Shown: in pieces, positions 1 to 9,273 of the stretch
Layout: each line of letters begins with the position of its first letter
How positions within the stretch are numbered: the first letter of the stretch is position 1
Assembly (NCBI GenBank): GCA_030765135.1
Contig: JAVCDC010000080.1
Span: forward strand, 33,336-97,335
DNA length: 64,000 nucleotides
Source of the DNA: Candidatus Tritonobacter lacicola
GTDB lineage: Bacteria; Auribacterota; Tritonobacteria; Tritonobacterales; Tritonobacteraceae
Direction of reading: 5' to 3'
The notes under the pieces: model-generated
The model's database searches: none
What the model was told of the DNA's origin: nothing
The model's input: only the letters and a program-made list of their open reading frames with translations
Translations under genes and position numbers: made by a program

Positions 1-1356
1 GCCTGCCTGACGCTCGTTCCTTTCTACCTCCTGGTGAGGCTCATGATGGGGTGGAAAGTCTCCCTGGCGGTCACCTTTCTGTTTTCGGTCTCCCGCTGGC
101 ACCTGTGCTACGCGAGGATATCCCACAACGTCTTTTTACCCGTATTCTTCGTAATATTGTGCATCTACCTGTTGGTGAGGACCCGGTATTCGTGGAAGCC
201 GTCCAACTACGTGTGGGTGGGCCTCCTCGCGGCCGTCCTGCTTTTTTCCTACGCCGGCTATCGGGCGACGATCATCATTGCTGGTTACTACCTCGTCGAG
301 AAGATCGTCCGGGGGGCGTGGGGGTGGAGGAAGCGTCCGGGGAGGGGCGGCGACGTTGTCTGCGCCTCCCTCGGAAGAACCGCCCTCGGCTTGCTTATCG
401 CCCTGGGCGTCGCGCTCGCCATCGCGCTTCCCATGTTCAACCAGGTACAGTCGGCTCGCTACTATTTCGAGGCAGCCAGCCGAACCACCCAGCCCTATGG
501 GGGGTATTACGCCGAGAAGGATTTCCACCAGTACCTTAAGCTGAGGTGGAGGAGGATCGTTGCCACCGCAGGATTGCTCACGTACCGCGGCGACGACGCT
601 CGGACGATGAATCTTCCGTCCGAGCCCATGATGGACCCCCTGAGCGGCTTGTTGTTCTTTCTCGGTTTCGCATACTGTATCGTCACGATGGGGAAGGACG
701 AACACCTGTTCTTCGCGGTGGTGTTGCTGGCTGGAGTGTTCCTGGGGGCGATATTCGTTCACAATTTCGACCCGCGCCGGCTGATCGGCATTATTCCCCT
801 CCTCTATATATTCGTCGCGTTCTCCCTCTCCGCCCTCTGGACGTATGTGAGCAGCCGCGGGTCCCGGCCGGCCCGCGGTGTCTTCATCGCCCTCGTGGTA
901 GCCGTTTGTCTCTTCTCCTTCTGGTACAACTACACCACATTCTTCTGCGCCCAGATCAGCGATAAAAGTGTTCGCGCGTCGTGGAAGAACCATTACACGA
1001 TCCTGATCGAGCATATAAAAGACCTCCATGAGGACAGCTACGTTGTTGTCATGAGCCCGATCATACACAATTTGTTTATACCGAACGACTACGAGTGGAT
1101 GTACAAGGCGCAAGGGAAGTGCGTTCGCACTTTCGATGAGATCTTTCCCCTGCCGGAGCAAGAAAATGTCATCGTTATCTTTCAGGCCCCGCATAATGTG
1201 GAGGCGCTTGCCAAAAGGTTCGGAAAGATGCACCCCGGCGCATCGTGCAGATACCACACCGACCCGGACAGAAATGATTTGCGAATAGCAGTCTGTACCC
1301 TGGATAACCGCGTTTCCGCGCCCGGTGAAAAAGATCCCGGTGTTAAAGAGAAGTAG
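1..1356 (+). CDS. GT-C membrane glycosyltransferase (PMT/ArnT-like), 5' end cut by window edge
   Basis: The frame is open from base 1, so the start lies outside the window; the track start at 34 is an internal GTG. The visible part has about eight hydrophobic segments followed by a soluble C-terminal domain of about 120 residues. The motif WHLCYARISHNVFLP matches WHFIFSRVGWR in the protein at 6365, and DPLSGLLFFLGFAY aligns with FPLSVFFVFGFAI there, so the two are paralogs. Such GT-C enzymes transfer a sugar from a polyprenyl-phosphate donor at the outer face of the inner membrane; acceptor and sugar are unknown. No NHL tail is present in this copy. The next gene starts about 30 bases downstream on the same strand. 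The fold family is fairly sure, the substrate is not. Confidence 0.7.
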   Translation, partial: ACLTLVPFYLLVRLMMGWKVSLAVTFLFSVSRWHLCYARISHNVFLPVFFVILCIYLLVRTRYSWKPSNYVWVGLLAAVLLFSYAGYRATIIIAGYYLVEKIVRGAWGWRKRPGRGGDVVCASLGRTALGLLIALGVALAIALPMFNQVQSARYYFEAASRTTQPYGGYYAEKDFHQYLKLRWRRIVATAGLLTYRGDDARTMNLPSEPMMDPLSGLLFFLGFAYCIVTMGKDEHLFFAVVLLAGVFLGAIFVHNFDPRRLIGIIPLLYIFVAFSLSALWTYVSSRGSRPARGVFIALVVAVCLFSFWYNYTTFFCAQISDKSVRASWKNHYTILIEHIKDLHEDSYVVVMSPIIHNLFIPNDYEWMYKAQGKCVRTFDEIFPLPEQENVIVIFQAPHNVEALAKRFGKMHPGASCRYHTDPDRNDLRIAVCTLDNRVSAPGEKDPGVKEK

Positions 1357-1386
1357 AGATGTCAGCGATTCGCGTTGCTGAATGAG

Positions 1387-2610
1387 ATGAAAGTGTTATT
1401 TCGATGCTGGTTTAACGTTGTGAATTGTAGAAATAAATTGATAGTAGGGTGGGTGCTCGCGTTGTTACTTTTGTTAAACGTGAGCGCTGACGGCTGGATC
1501 AAGCTCGCCAAGGAGAGTCAGCCGAAGGTGCTGCTCTTCGGCCTGGATGCAGGTGATTGGAACATATTGAGAGAGATGTTCGATCAGGGCCGTTGTCCGG
1601 TATTGAAGAAGATGGTTCGGGATGGCGCCTCGGGGTATCTAGAGACTTTTTACAGGGACTCCCCGGTGATATGGACCACGATAGCAACGGGCCGGTCCAA
1701 AGATGTTCACGGTGTGAAAGGTTATAACACGACCTCTGGAGAGAGAAAGGTTAAGGCATTGTGGAACGTGGTCTCCGACTACGGCAAGAAAGGTATTTTT
1801 ATCGGTTGGTGGGCCACGTACCCTACCGAGGAGGTGAATGGTATTATTATCTCGGATCAAGCCCTGGCGGGCAACCTCATCAAGGGAACCGGAAAAAAAG
1901 ACGTTATTTACCCGGCTTCCAGATTCGCGGAGTTTAAAGAAGCTATGTTGAAAGACTCTGAACCCGTTGCCGATACTCTTTCCGATGACAGGATTAAGTT
2001 CCGCCACAGATGGGATACGGCTTTTGCCAATATTGCCGATTACCTCATAGGTGAGAAATGGGACATTTTTTCTCTCTACCTGAGGGTGGTTGATATCTCA
2101 AGCCATGTTTTAACGGACAGGTTGTATAAGAAAAAGGGGCAGCCCCCCTTCGAGAGGATATTGGCCGAAGAAGGAAAGGAAAAAGAGTACTGGCAGACGA
2201 TTTATAATTACTATGAACGTTGCGACGCTATACTCGGGAACCTTTTAAAGAAAAGTGGTCCCGACACGATCGCGATAGTAGTTTCGGATCACGGTTTCTC
2301 CTACGACGGGCGGGATCACAGGTTCTTTCCTATACCGAAGGGCATCGTAATTACATCGGGGCCCGGTATAAAAAAAGGTTTTAAAATTGAGGGTGCGACA
2401 ATTCTGGATGTTATGCCGACGACGCTGGTGACCATGGGTCTGCCCGTGAGCAGGGAACTGGAGGGCAATCCTCTTCTTGAGATATTCGAGGGCAGCCGCA
2501 AGATTAAGTATGTTGACAGCTATGGGCCGCGCCTGGCCGGGCCGGGAGCGGAGGGCAAGCTGGAGAAGGATTTTGTGAAGGAACTGAAAGCCCTTGGCTA
2601 TATACAGTGA
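1387..2610 (+). CDS. Alkaline-phosphatase-superfamily phosphodiesterase-like protein, membrane anchored
   Basis: Type I phosphodiesterase/nucleotide pyrophosphatase-like member of the alkaline phosphatase superfamily. An N-terminal hydrophobic helix (LIVGWVLALLLLLNVSA) should anchor or export it. Metal and nucleophile motifs are visible: FGLDAGDWN near residue 55, VIWTTIATGRSKDVHG near 100 with a Thr/Ser nucleophile, and VVSDHGFSYDGRDHRF near 300. It ends in ELKALGYIQ, a tail echoed in other proteins of this window. The substrate cannot be read from the sequence. ATG at 1387 is preferred over the track's TTG at 1375; neither has a strong ribosome binding site. It follows the truncated GT-C gene closely, suggesting cotranscription and a cell-envelope role. 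Confidence 0.8.
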   Translation: MKVLFRCWFNVVNCRNKLIVGWVLALLLLLNVSADGWIKLAKESQPKVLLFGLDAGDWNILREMFDQGRCPVLKKMVRDGASGYLETFYRDSPVIWTTIATGRSKDVHGVKGYNTTSGERKVKALWNVVSDYGKKGIFIGWWATYPTEEVNGIIISDQALAGNLIKGTGKKDVIYPASRFAEFKEAMLKDSEPVADTLSDDRIKFRHRWDTAFANIADYLIGEKWDIFSLYLRVVDISSHVLTDRLYKKKGQPPFERILAEEGKEKEYWQTIYNYYERCDAILGNLLKKSGPDTIAIVVSDHGFSYDGRDHRFFPIPKGIVITSGPGIKKGFKIEGATILDVMPTTLVTMGLPVSRELEGNPLLEIFEGSRKIKYVDSYGPRLAGPGAEGKLEKDFVKELKALGYIQ

Positions 2611-2663
2611 GGGGGCCGCTGCGCCGGAATCCTTCGCTTACGGGGGGCGGATGACGGCCTCCC

Positions 2664-3311
2664 TTAGTGGGATGCCATCCAGACCTCGGCTTCTTTGATG
2701 AACAGCCAGTCGGTTCCGGTTGCGCCGTCACCGAATTGTTTGCTGATGGAGAACCTCACATACCGGCATTTATAGGGAGCGAACTGGGTCTCGAAGGCGC
2801 ATTGCCCGGCTTCACCGAGGGCGCTCTCCGGCTCGCCCGCCTTCCCGAGGAGCTTCTCCTCCCCGCCGAAGTTCCCGTTTGTGCTGCCGTACACCTCGAC
2901 GTAGTTTGCGCCGTAATCGCATACGTTGTCTTGCAAGTCGAACTTGCTAAAGAAGGTGTAGAGGGTTGCGGCGTGTATCTTCTCCTCCCGGCCGAGGTCG
3001 ATGTCGAGGGTTACGTCCATTGAGTCGTTGTTCCTGGAATACCCGAAACACGACTCCATCGCCACGGGTTTCCTGCCGTCGGTGGCGTCGGCGGTGTAGG
3101 TGTCCGCGTAGCCGTTTGGACTCGGATTGACCGTGTAGCTTTTATTCAAGGCTACATTTTTAGAACTCTCAGTCGGCTTCTTGCTCGCTATCTCTTCTGC
3201 CGGGGAAGAGGATTTATCCCCTTCGCCATTTTTATCCCGCTTGCATCCTGTATAGATCACGAGAGGCGCAACGAGGCACAATGTAAAGAAAACTTTCGTA
3301 TAGTTCATCAT
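2664..3311 (-). CDS. Lipoprotein with F5/8 type C (discoidin-like) carbohydrate-binding domain
   Basis: The N-terminus MMNYTKVFFTLCLVAPLVIYTGC is a signal peptide ending in a lipobox-like YTGC, so a lipid-anchored exported protein is likely. A charged, Ser/Pro-rich linker follows. From about residue 50 the pattern NVALNKSYTVNPSPN, then TDGRKPVA, DVTLDIDLGREEKIHAATLYT and CRYVRFSIS, is characteristic of discoidin/galactose-binding-like beta-sandwiches. It has an AAGGAG ribosome binding site before the ATG pair at 3311/3308. It lies 32 bases downstream of the sulfatase-like gene on the same strand and is probably in its operon. A sugar or glycan ligand is inferred from the fold family. Confidence 0.7.
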   Translation of the reverse strand: MMNYTKVFFTLCLVAPLVIYTGCKRDKNGEGDKSSSPAEEIASKKPTESSKNVALNKSYTVNPSPNGYADTYTADATDGRKPVAMESCFGYSRNNDSMDVTLDIDLGREEKIHAATLYTFFSKFDLQDNVCDYGANYVEVYGSTNGNFGGEEKLLGKAGEPESALGEAGQCAFETQFAPYKCRYVRFSISKQFGDGATGTDWLFIKEAEVWMASH

Positions 3312-3343
3312 TAACTACTCCTTCAGTGTACGCTGTGACTTCT

Positions 3344-6106
3344 TCACGGTGTAGAGTGTAGCAACCGGAGCAGACTTGAGCAAGCAGGCGCTTGCGGAGA
3401 CCGCCTTTCGACCGTGTCACCTACTGCTTCTTCCCTGGCGTGAAAGAGCGCATCCGGAGGCACCGGAATCTTCTTGCCGTGGGGGGAGTACAGGAGCACC
3501 AGCTCGGGTTGCGGATTCCTTTTCTCCGAAAGGCGGAGCCTCAGCACGTGGAAGCCCGGTGCTGCCGGTATGTAGCCTTCCCAGTATTGCGGGTTGTGGA
3601 GCCGCTGTCTGCCCGTGGCGTCCATGATCTTGAGTCCGTCCATCCACATCTCGATCTCAGACCGCCCCTGCACTGCGAATTTCAACGCCTTGTTGTACGG
3701 GCATTTCGGTATATTGATGTAACCGTCCCACTGTATATAAATCCCTTCGTCGGGCATCCGCGCATCATCCCTGACCCACCTGGGAAGGAGTTCGCCGGAG
3801 ACGACGGCCTCAGAAACTGGCGCGCCCATGAAACGGGGATTGTCGTAACGCTTTATCAGGAGGCCCTGCCGGAGGCTCGCGGGATCGACAGGAGCGGCGG
3901 GAAGCTGTTCGGTCTTCACCGACGCTCCGTCCATTTTGTTCACTTCCTCGGCTAGCTCGTCGGCGACGCCGGGCATATCGTCGATGAGGTTAACCTGCTC
4001 CAGCGGGTCGTCTTTGAAGGCGTAGAGCCGGCTGCGCGGATGGCCGGGGTCTATCAGCTTGTAGTCGCCCTTGGTAGCGGTAGTCCTGGACCGGTGGATG
4101 ATATGGAAGTAGGTCCTGCGCGGTTCGGCGCTGCCGCCCGTGGATGCCATGAGCGGCACGAGGCTTCTCCCGCGCAGACTCTCGATTCCCTGCACTCCGG
4201 CTATGTCCAGGATTGTCGGGAAGATGTCTATCAGCCCAACCGTCTCTGATACGGTTTTGGGCTCGAACCCCGGGGCCCTGATGAGGAGGGGGACCAGGAC
4301 CTCACCGTTGAAGGAGCCGCGGGAGTGACCGCAGTAGCCGTGCTCCCCGAGGCCGGCGCCGTGGTCTGCCGTGACGATGAGCATACTGTTGTTGTAGAGG
4401 CCCTCGTCCTTGAGGTGGTCCAGCAGCTTATTGAAATCACGGTCGACTAATTTTATAGTCGTGTCGTAGTTGTCCACACTCGTCGCGCCGAAGGATATCT
4501 CGCGGAACTCCGGATCCCTCGTGCGGGAGTACCCAGGGTCGACGGCACCGTGGAGGCCCAGGTAGTGGAGGTAGCAGAAGGACTTTCCCGCCTTAATGGC
4601 GCTTGTCTTCTCTTTCACCTTTTTCAGCAAAGACCTATCGGTGCATGGCGCCCAGTCGTGAAACCCCCTGGAGTAGCCCCAGTATGCGGGGAAGAGGGTT
4701 CCGGCCCCGAGCGTGTAGAAGCCGTTTTGCTCCAGGACCTGCGCGAGCATCGGGGAGGTGTCGGAACTGATCTTGTAATCCGGTCCATGCATGAGAAAGA
4801 GGTGTCGGAAATCTCGCGAGGTAAAGAGCGTCGGGATTGATTCCGACGTGCGGCACCCCGGGGCGATACAGTACCTGAAGAGGACGGCCTCCTCGGAAAA
4901 CGAGTCGATAGTGGGGGAGGTTTCGCGCGAGTACCCGTAGCATGAGAGGTGGTCGGCGCGGAGTGCGTCGATTATGATGAGAAAGACCCTGAGGGACTCC
5001 GGGCGCGGAATGCGCGGCGTGGCGGCTCTCGCAGCGGGCCGGGCGATCGGCACCGGATGCTCTCCCGGCACAGGTGCCGTAACACCGTGTTTCCCGATTG
5101 CTGTGATGGCTGCGTGCTTGACGTGAAGCAGCGGCAGGAGAAGGCTGCCCTCGAGCGAGGTGTCGCCCCGCGTCGCGGGGCGCAGATCCAGGCGAACGGC
5201 TATAACCGCCGCAGCGGCTATGACGGCCGCGAACAGGGCAAAGACGGCGCGGGCGGCCGCCCGCCGATCACTTAGAAGTTTTACGCTGAGCATGAGGGAG
5301 AGCGCGAACAGGTCCAGCAGCAGGTAGGCCAGGATCCTGATTAAAAGATGCGCCCCGCCGTATAGGCCGACGTACATATGAGATTCGAGCCAGTAGAGGC
5401 AGACAGCGAGTGCGGGGCAGACAACGAGCATGCATGTTCTTGCGAGCCGGGATATGCGCATCTCCCCGCCCCCGCCCGCCGTCGCTCGCAATGCCCCGAT
5501 GAAGTAGAGGAGCCCTAAAGAGAGGAGCGAGGCCCACCATATTCCCATGTAGAAGGAGATCTGGATTGGCCTGAATCGGTAATGCAGCAGTGAAAAGAGC
5601 GATGTGCCTGAAGCCGCGGTAAAAAAGAGCGCGGAAGCGAGCACGGTCGCCAGGAGAAGCCGGGCGGGATGAGCACAGCGGCAGGCGAGCAGCTTCAGTG
5701 CGATGACGGCGATGAGAGCTCCGGCAAGAGCCACGGATAGGTACGCCCACCATCCGCAGAGCGCGTGTCGCTGTTCCAGAATGGATTCCAGTAACGGGTA
5801 GGCGGGGCCAATGACCAGGATGAGGATGCCCAGCGCCCATATGGAATTCCTGAGCAACCGGCCCCCGCCTGTGCGGCACGCGTTCACGATCCGAAAGAGA
5901 ACCCCCTCGAGTATCCCAACGAGGGTTCCCCATAGGAGAAAGAGGCCGATCATGCCGAGGGGAAGTAGGCACGCCTCCAAGGGCTCCGTCGCCCGGGGCG
6001 CGCTGCCCGAGAGAAGCTGGTCAAACGCGCCACACGAGCCGAGGATGAAGAAGGCTATCTGGCTTGCCATAACTTCCGGCAGCCATTCTTTAAGTGTCTT
6101 AATCAT
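3344..6106 (-). CDS. Large sulfatase-superfamily membrane enzyme with C-terminal PA14-like domain
   Basis: About 920 residues. Residues 1-320 contain roughly nine hydrophobic segments. The sulfatase-like domain starts near 375 (VFLIIIDALRADHLSCYGY) and includes TADHGAGLGEHGYCGHSRG near 565, both typical metal-binding regions. The position expected to carry the formylglycine motif C/S-x-P-x-R reads GCRTSESIPTLFTSR, without that motif, so this may be a phosphotransferase- or LtaS-like member rather than a classical sulfatase. Residues of about 790-890 (YIQWDGYINIP, IEMWMDGLKIMD, PGFHVLRLRL) resemble a PA14-type sugar-binding beta-sandwich. Its downstream neighbour is the F5/8C-like lipoprotein. 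Substrate unknown; an envelope glycan or lipid is the reasonable inference. Confidence 0.75.
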   Translation of the reverse strand: MIKTLKEWLPEVMASQIAFFILGSCGAFDQLLSGSAPRATEPLEACLLPLGMIGLFLLWGTLVGILEGVLFRIVNACRTGGGRLLRNSIWALGILILVIGPAYPLLESILEQRHALCGWWAYLSVALAGALIAVIALKLLACRCAHPARLLLATVLASALFFTAASGTSLFSLLHYRFRPIQISFYMGIWWASLLSLGLLYFIGALRATAGGGGEMRISRLARTCMLVVCPALAVCLYWLESHMYVGLYGGAHLLIRILAYLLLDLFALSLMLSVKLLSDRRAAARAVFALFAAVIAAAAVIAVRLDLRPATRGDTSLEGSLLLPLLHVKHAAITAIGKHGVTAPVPGEHPVPIARPAARAATPRIPRPESLRVFLIIIDALRADHLSCYGYSRETSPTIDSFSEEAVLFRYCIAPGCRTSESIPTLFTSRDFRHLFLMHGPDYKISSDTSPMLAQVLEQNGFYTLGAGTLFPAYWGYSRGFHDWAPCTDRSLLKKVKEKTSAIKAGKSFCYLHYLGLHGAVDPGYSRTRDPEFREISFGATSVDNYDTTIKLVDRDFNKLLDHLKDEGLYNNSMLIVTADHGAGLGEHGYCGHSRGSFNGEVLVPLLIRAPGFEPKTVSETVGLIDIFPTILDIAGVQGIESLRGRSLVPLMASTGGSAEPRRTYFHIIHRSRTTATKGDYKLIDPGHPRSRLYAFKDDPLEQVNLIDDMPGVADELAEEVNKMDGASVKTEQLPAAPVDPASLRQGLLIKRYDNPRFMGAPVSEAVVSGELLPRWVRDDARMPDEGIYIQWDGYINIPKCPYNKALKFAVQGRSEIEMWMDGLKIMDATGRQRLHNPQYWEGYIPAAPGFHVLRLRLSEKRNPQPELVLLYSPHGKKIPVPPDALFHAREEAVGDTVERRSPQAPACSSLLRLLHSTP

Positions 6107-6222
6107 AAATGGACCTGATTTTGTACTTATCCATGTGGCTATAGTAATTGGTCGACAGGCACCTCTTATCAGCTGCTTATTAATTATTATTCAACTCCTT
6201 AATCAATAGCAAGGAGACAAGT

Positions 6223-6303
6223 ATGCGGGCTGCAGGGGCTATCGTTTTGGGTGATACCCGCTATGTCTGCGGCGAGTGCTTACTCCGCCTTTGTATTACT
6301 TGA
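6223..6303 (+). CDS. Possible 26-residue small ORF or leader
   Basis: In the 240-base gap between divergent genes an AAGGAG sequence precedes ATG at good spacing, giving a 26-codon frame with two cysteines (YVCGECLLRLC) ending at TGA 6301. It lies about 60 bases before the GT-C/NHL gene. I know no family; it could be a leader peptide or chance. Confidence 0.2.
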   Translation: MRAAGAIVLGDTRYVCGECLLRLCIT

Positions 6304-6364
6304 AAACACTCCCCTTTTTACTTAAGGTAATCGAGAGATCAACCTCTTGGAAAAGCCCATACAG

Positions 6365-9049
6365 ATGACCTCCCCTTCAGGAGAGAGAGCGTGGTGGAAG
6401 TGGCTGGCGGTCTCCCTCCTCCTTGTCGCCGTTGCGGGCGCCGTCACGGCCCAGGTCTTCTTCGATGGGAAGATGTACTTCGGCCTCGCCGCTGTCCTGT
6501 ACCTGTCGAGCCTGATCCTCTTCGCCGTTGTACTGGCGAAGCCTATCTGGAGAGCGTTTCCAAAGCCGGCGGCGGGCTATCGGTCGGAGAACATCTTCTT
6601 CGATAATCGACGGTTGGAGCCCCAGATTAAACCTCTCTGGGAGATCGTCGGTTTCATTGCCGTCATCGCCATCGGGATATTCTTCCGCTTCTATCAGCTG
6701 GACGCAGTGCCGCCAGGGTTCAATCACGATGCGGCACTGGAAAGCCGGTACGCCATAGAGTTTCTACAAGGGAAGGAAACCCTGAAGCCTTTCTATGTCG
6801 CACCTGGCCGCTTTGGCAACGAGACATTCCAGCCTCTTGTGACCGCCCTCTATATGACTTTCTTGGGTGTTATCCCCCTTGCGTGCAAGCTTTCGTCGGC
6901 GACCTCCGGCCTGGCAGCCCTTATTGTTTTTTACTTTTTGGTGCGGTTCATGTTTGGTAAGAGGATGGCTCTCATATCCGCCTTTTTTATGTCGGTGTGC
7001 GGCTGGCACTTCATCTTCAGCCGTGTCGGCTGGCGCTGCATAGCTGTTCCCCTCTGGGAAATTGTCGCTCTTTTTCTCCTCTTTGCGGCCATTAAGCGCA
7101 GGAAGCTGGCTCTCTTTGCCTTAGCGGGCGCGGCAACAGCCATCAACCTGCTAACCTATAGCGTAAGCCGAACTTTTATCGTAAAGGAACTGGCCATAGC
7201 CGGGTATTTGTGGATTAAGAAGATAATCACCATCAAGTCATATTGGAAACCGGGCGTGCTTTTCCTGGTCGTTTTCACTGTCTGTTCTCTTCCTGTTGTG
7301 CATTACGCAATTAACAACATGGAGGCCTTTCAGGGCCGTGCACGCGCGATCCTCATTACCGGCCGGTTGGGAAGGGAAGGTATTGCACCTCTCCTGGAGA
7401 ACCTGAAGAGGACGGTCCTGAACTTCAACTACCGCGCCGGCGGGAACGATTTTTTCGTGAACGAGCCCATCCTCGATTTCCCCCTCTCCGTATTCTTTGT
7501 CTTCGGCTTTGCCATATGCTGCCTCCTCTTTAACCGGCCCCGCTATGGCATTCTGCTGATATGGTTCCTCATGTCGCTGGTTCCCGGCTTATTGACAGCG
7601 CCCAATGCCAATCGCAATATAGGCGCCCTTCCGCCCGCGATGATCATTGCTGCTATTGCCTGCGATACGGCCATCGCTTCTCTCTGGGGCACGCTTTCGC
7701 GCTTTTGGAGGAGGGCAGGCACAGTCCTGGCCGTTCTTGCCGTTACCATCGGACTGGTCATTACATACTGCAACTACCGGTGGTATATATCTCCGGATAC
7801 CCGGCGGGAACTGTGGGGGGTTTACCCCGAGACGAGGGTGGTGGGGGAATATATGGATACTATCCTTGATGAATACGATGTCTACGTAGCGGATAATTAT
7901 CCCATAGATGCGCTAACCTTCCTGACCTATCGCGGGGGGGACTTTGTCCCCCGTTTTCACCATCTCTGGGAGAGAGGCCACAGGATCCTCGAGAAGGATT
8001 TAGCGCCTCCTTCCGGAAAAGGCGTGGCGTTCATCGCGAAGCCGATACGAAAGAACGAGCCTGTTTTCAGAAGGCTCCTGGCCCGGTACCCGGGATCGCA
8101 GCTCATAGAACTCAAGGAAGTTATTAATCTCAAAGATCCCGATAAGGTCATCGCTAAGGTCGTCCTCATCGGGCCACAGGCCCTGAAGAACAAGGTGCCC
8201 CTTAAGGTAGTGGAAACTTGGGAAGAGGAGCAAAGGAAGCGCGCGCCGCGTATCTTTATAGGCGGAAGGGGAAGCGGACCCGGCCTCTTTGATAACATTA
8301 TGGATCTCACCGTGGATGGGAAGGGCAACATTTACGCCGTTGATATGGTGAACAGGAGGGTTCAGAAATTCGACCCGCGCGGCAAGTATCTTCTCTCATG
8401 GGGGAGGGCAGGGGCGCGGCCGGGAGAGTTCAACGAGCCCAGGGGAATTGCTGTGGATCGCAGAGGCAATGTCTACGTCGTCGACACGTGGAATCACAGG
8501 GTGCAGAAGTTCACTCCGGAAGGGGAGTTTTTAAAAGCGTGGACATCGCCTGGCGGTTTATATGGTCCCCGTGGGATTGCAGTGAAGGGGAAGCGGGTTT
8601 ATGTTGCAGATTCGGGAAATAACCGGATTGAGGTTTTTGACACAAAGGGGAAGCATAAGGTGAGCTGGGGGAGAAGGGGTACCGGTCCGGGAGAGTTTGC
8701 CGAGCCTGTCGGCATAGCCGTTGATGAAAAGGGTTTCGTGTATGTCGTTGATTCCGCTAATAACAGGATCCAGAAGCTGGACAGCAAGGGTGATTTCGTG
8801 GTCTCTTGGAAGGTGGAGGGATGGAATGACAGTCATCTTAAGGAGGCCTATATCGCGTGTGACGGGTCGGGGAATGTCTACATCGCGGATCCACTTTCCG
8901 GGAGCGTCTTTCGATACTCCGGCGAAGGTTTGTTGATCGGGAGGGTCGAGGGGCAACTAAAGGGGCCAACAGGATTGGCCGTGAGGGGTAGGGAGATATA
9001 TATCAGCGAGAGGGGCGCGAACAGGATAAGGAGGGAGAAGCTTGAATAA
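6365..9049 (+). CDS. GT-C membrane glycosyltransferase fused to six NHL repeats
   Basis: The N-terminal ~600 residues form a multi-pass GT-C enzyme of the PMT/ArnT type. DAVPPGFNHDAALESRYA, close to the first periplasmic loop, carries the acidic residue expected for catalysis. WHFIFSRVGWR and DFPLSVFFVFGFA are shared with the truncated paralog at 1-1356. From about residue 640 come six NHL repeats (for example GNVYVVDTWNHRVQKF and RVYVADSGNNRIEVF), enough for a complete six-bladed propeller facing the periplasm. Full-length fusion of a glycosyltransferase to an NHL propeller is unusual; the propeller may bind the acceptor protein or glycan (inference). ATG 6365 is chosen over the track TTG 6347; ribosome binding signals are weak for both. 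Confidence 0.75.
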   Translation: MTSPSGERAWWKWLAVSLLLVAVAGAVTAQVFFDGKMYFGLAAVLYLSSLILFAVVLAKPIWRAFPKPAAGYRSENIFFDNRRLEPQIKPLWEIVGFIAVIAIGIFFRFYQLDAVPPGFNHDAALESRYAIEFLQGKETLKPFYVAPGRFGNETFQPLVTALYMTFLGVIPLACKLSSATSGLAALIVFYFLVRFMFGKRMALISAFFMSVCGWHFIFSRVGWRCIAVPLWEIVALFLLFAAIKRRKLALFALAGAATAINLLTYSVSRTFIVKELAIAGYLWIKKIITIKSYWKPGVLFLVVFTVCSLPVVHYAINNMEAFQGRARAILITGRLGREGIAPLLENLKRTVLNFNYRAGGNDFFVNEPILDFPLSVFFVFGFAICCLLFNRPRYGILLIWFLMSLVPGLLTAPNANRNIGALPPAMIIAAIACDTAIASLWGTLSRFWRRAGTVLAVLAVTIGLVITYCNYRWYISPDTRRELWGVYPETRVVGEYMDTILDEYDVYVADNYPIDALTFLTYRGGDFVPRFHHLWERGHRILEKDLAPPSGKGVAFIAKPIRKNEPVFRRLLARYPGSQLIELKEVINLKDPDKVIAKVVLIGPQALKNKVPLKVVETWEEEQRKRAPRIFIGGRGSGPGLFDNIMDLTVDGKGNIYAVDMVNRRVQKFDPRGKYLLSWGRAGARPGEFNEPRGIAVDRRGNVYVVDTWNHRVQKFTPEGEFLKAWTSPGGLYGPRGIAVKGKRVYVADSGNNRIEVFDTKGKHKVSWGRRGTGPGEFAEPVGIAVDEKGFVYVVDSANNRIQKLDSKGDFVVSWKVEGWNDSHLKEAYIACDGSGNVYIADPLSGSVFRYSGEGLLIGRVEGQLKGPTGLAVRGREIYISERGANRIRREKLE

Positions 9050-9096
9050 ATTAATTCGCTTCCTGCCTGCCGGCAGGCAGGCGCTCATTAATTTAT
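9046..9096. terminator. Long hairpin overlapping the stop codon of the GT-C/NHL gene
   Basis: The arms ATAAATTAATtcGC and GCGCTCATTAATTTAT enclose CCTGCCTGCCGGCAGGCAGG, a near-perfect stem of about 50 bases that includes the TAA stop. It has no U-tract of a classical terminator. A sister hairpin of the same design lies at 14563-14614. Confidence 0.55.
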
Positions 9097-9180
9097 CCGG
9101 CTCCGGCTTCGTCGTAGCACCCTTGTTCAGTGATTAACCTGAAATTGTACCCTTTCCGAGACGCAGGAGAGAGTATTTGC

Positions 9181-9186
9181 TATAAT
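9181..9186 (+). promoter_or_regulatory. -10 box candidate for tRNA-Gly
   Basis: TATAAT lies 13 bases before the first base of the tRNA. I could not identify a convincing -35 box at 16-18 bases spacing. Confidence 0.4.
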
Positions 9187-9199
9187 AGGTGAGAAACTG

Positions 9200-9273
9200 G
9201 CGGGTGTAGCACAATGGTAGTGCTCCGGCTTCCCAAGCCGACTACGAGGGTTCGATTCCCTTCACCCGCTCCA
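9200..9273 (+). tRNA. tRNA-Gly (CCC)
   Basis: The acceptor stem GCGGGTG pairs with CACCCGC; D-arm GCAC/GTGC; anticodon loop TTCCCAA gives CCC; T-arm GAGGG TTCGATT CCCTT; discriminator T; CCA is encoded. The top pair of the anticodon stem (C27-A43) is mismatched. Downstream, the 3' end of the gene is repeated at 9413-9433. Confidence 0.95.

Noticed and set aside
136-1257. 373-aa minus-strand ORF
   Set aside because: Antisense shadow of the GT-C gene, with low-complexity charged composition.
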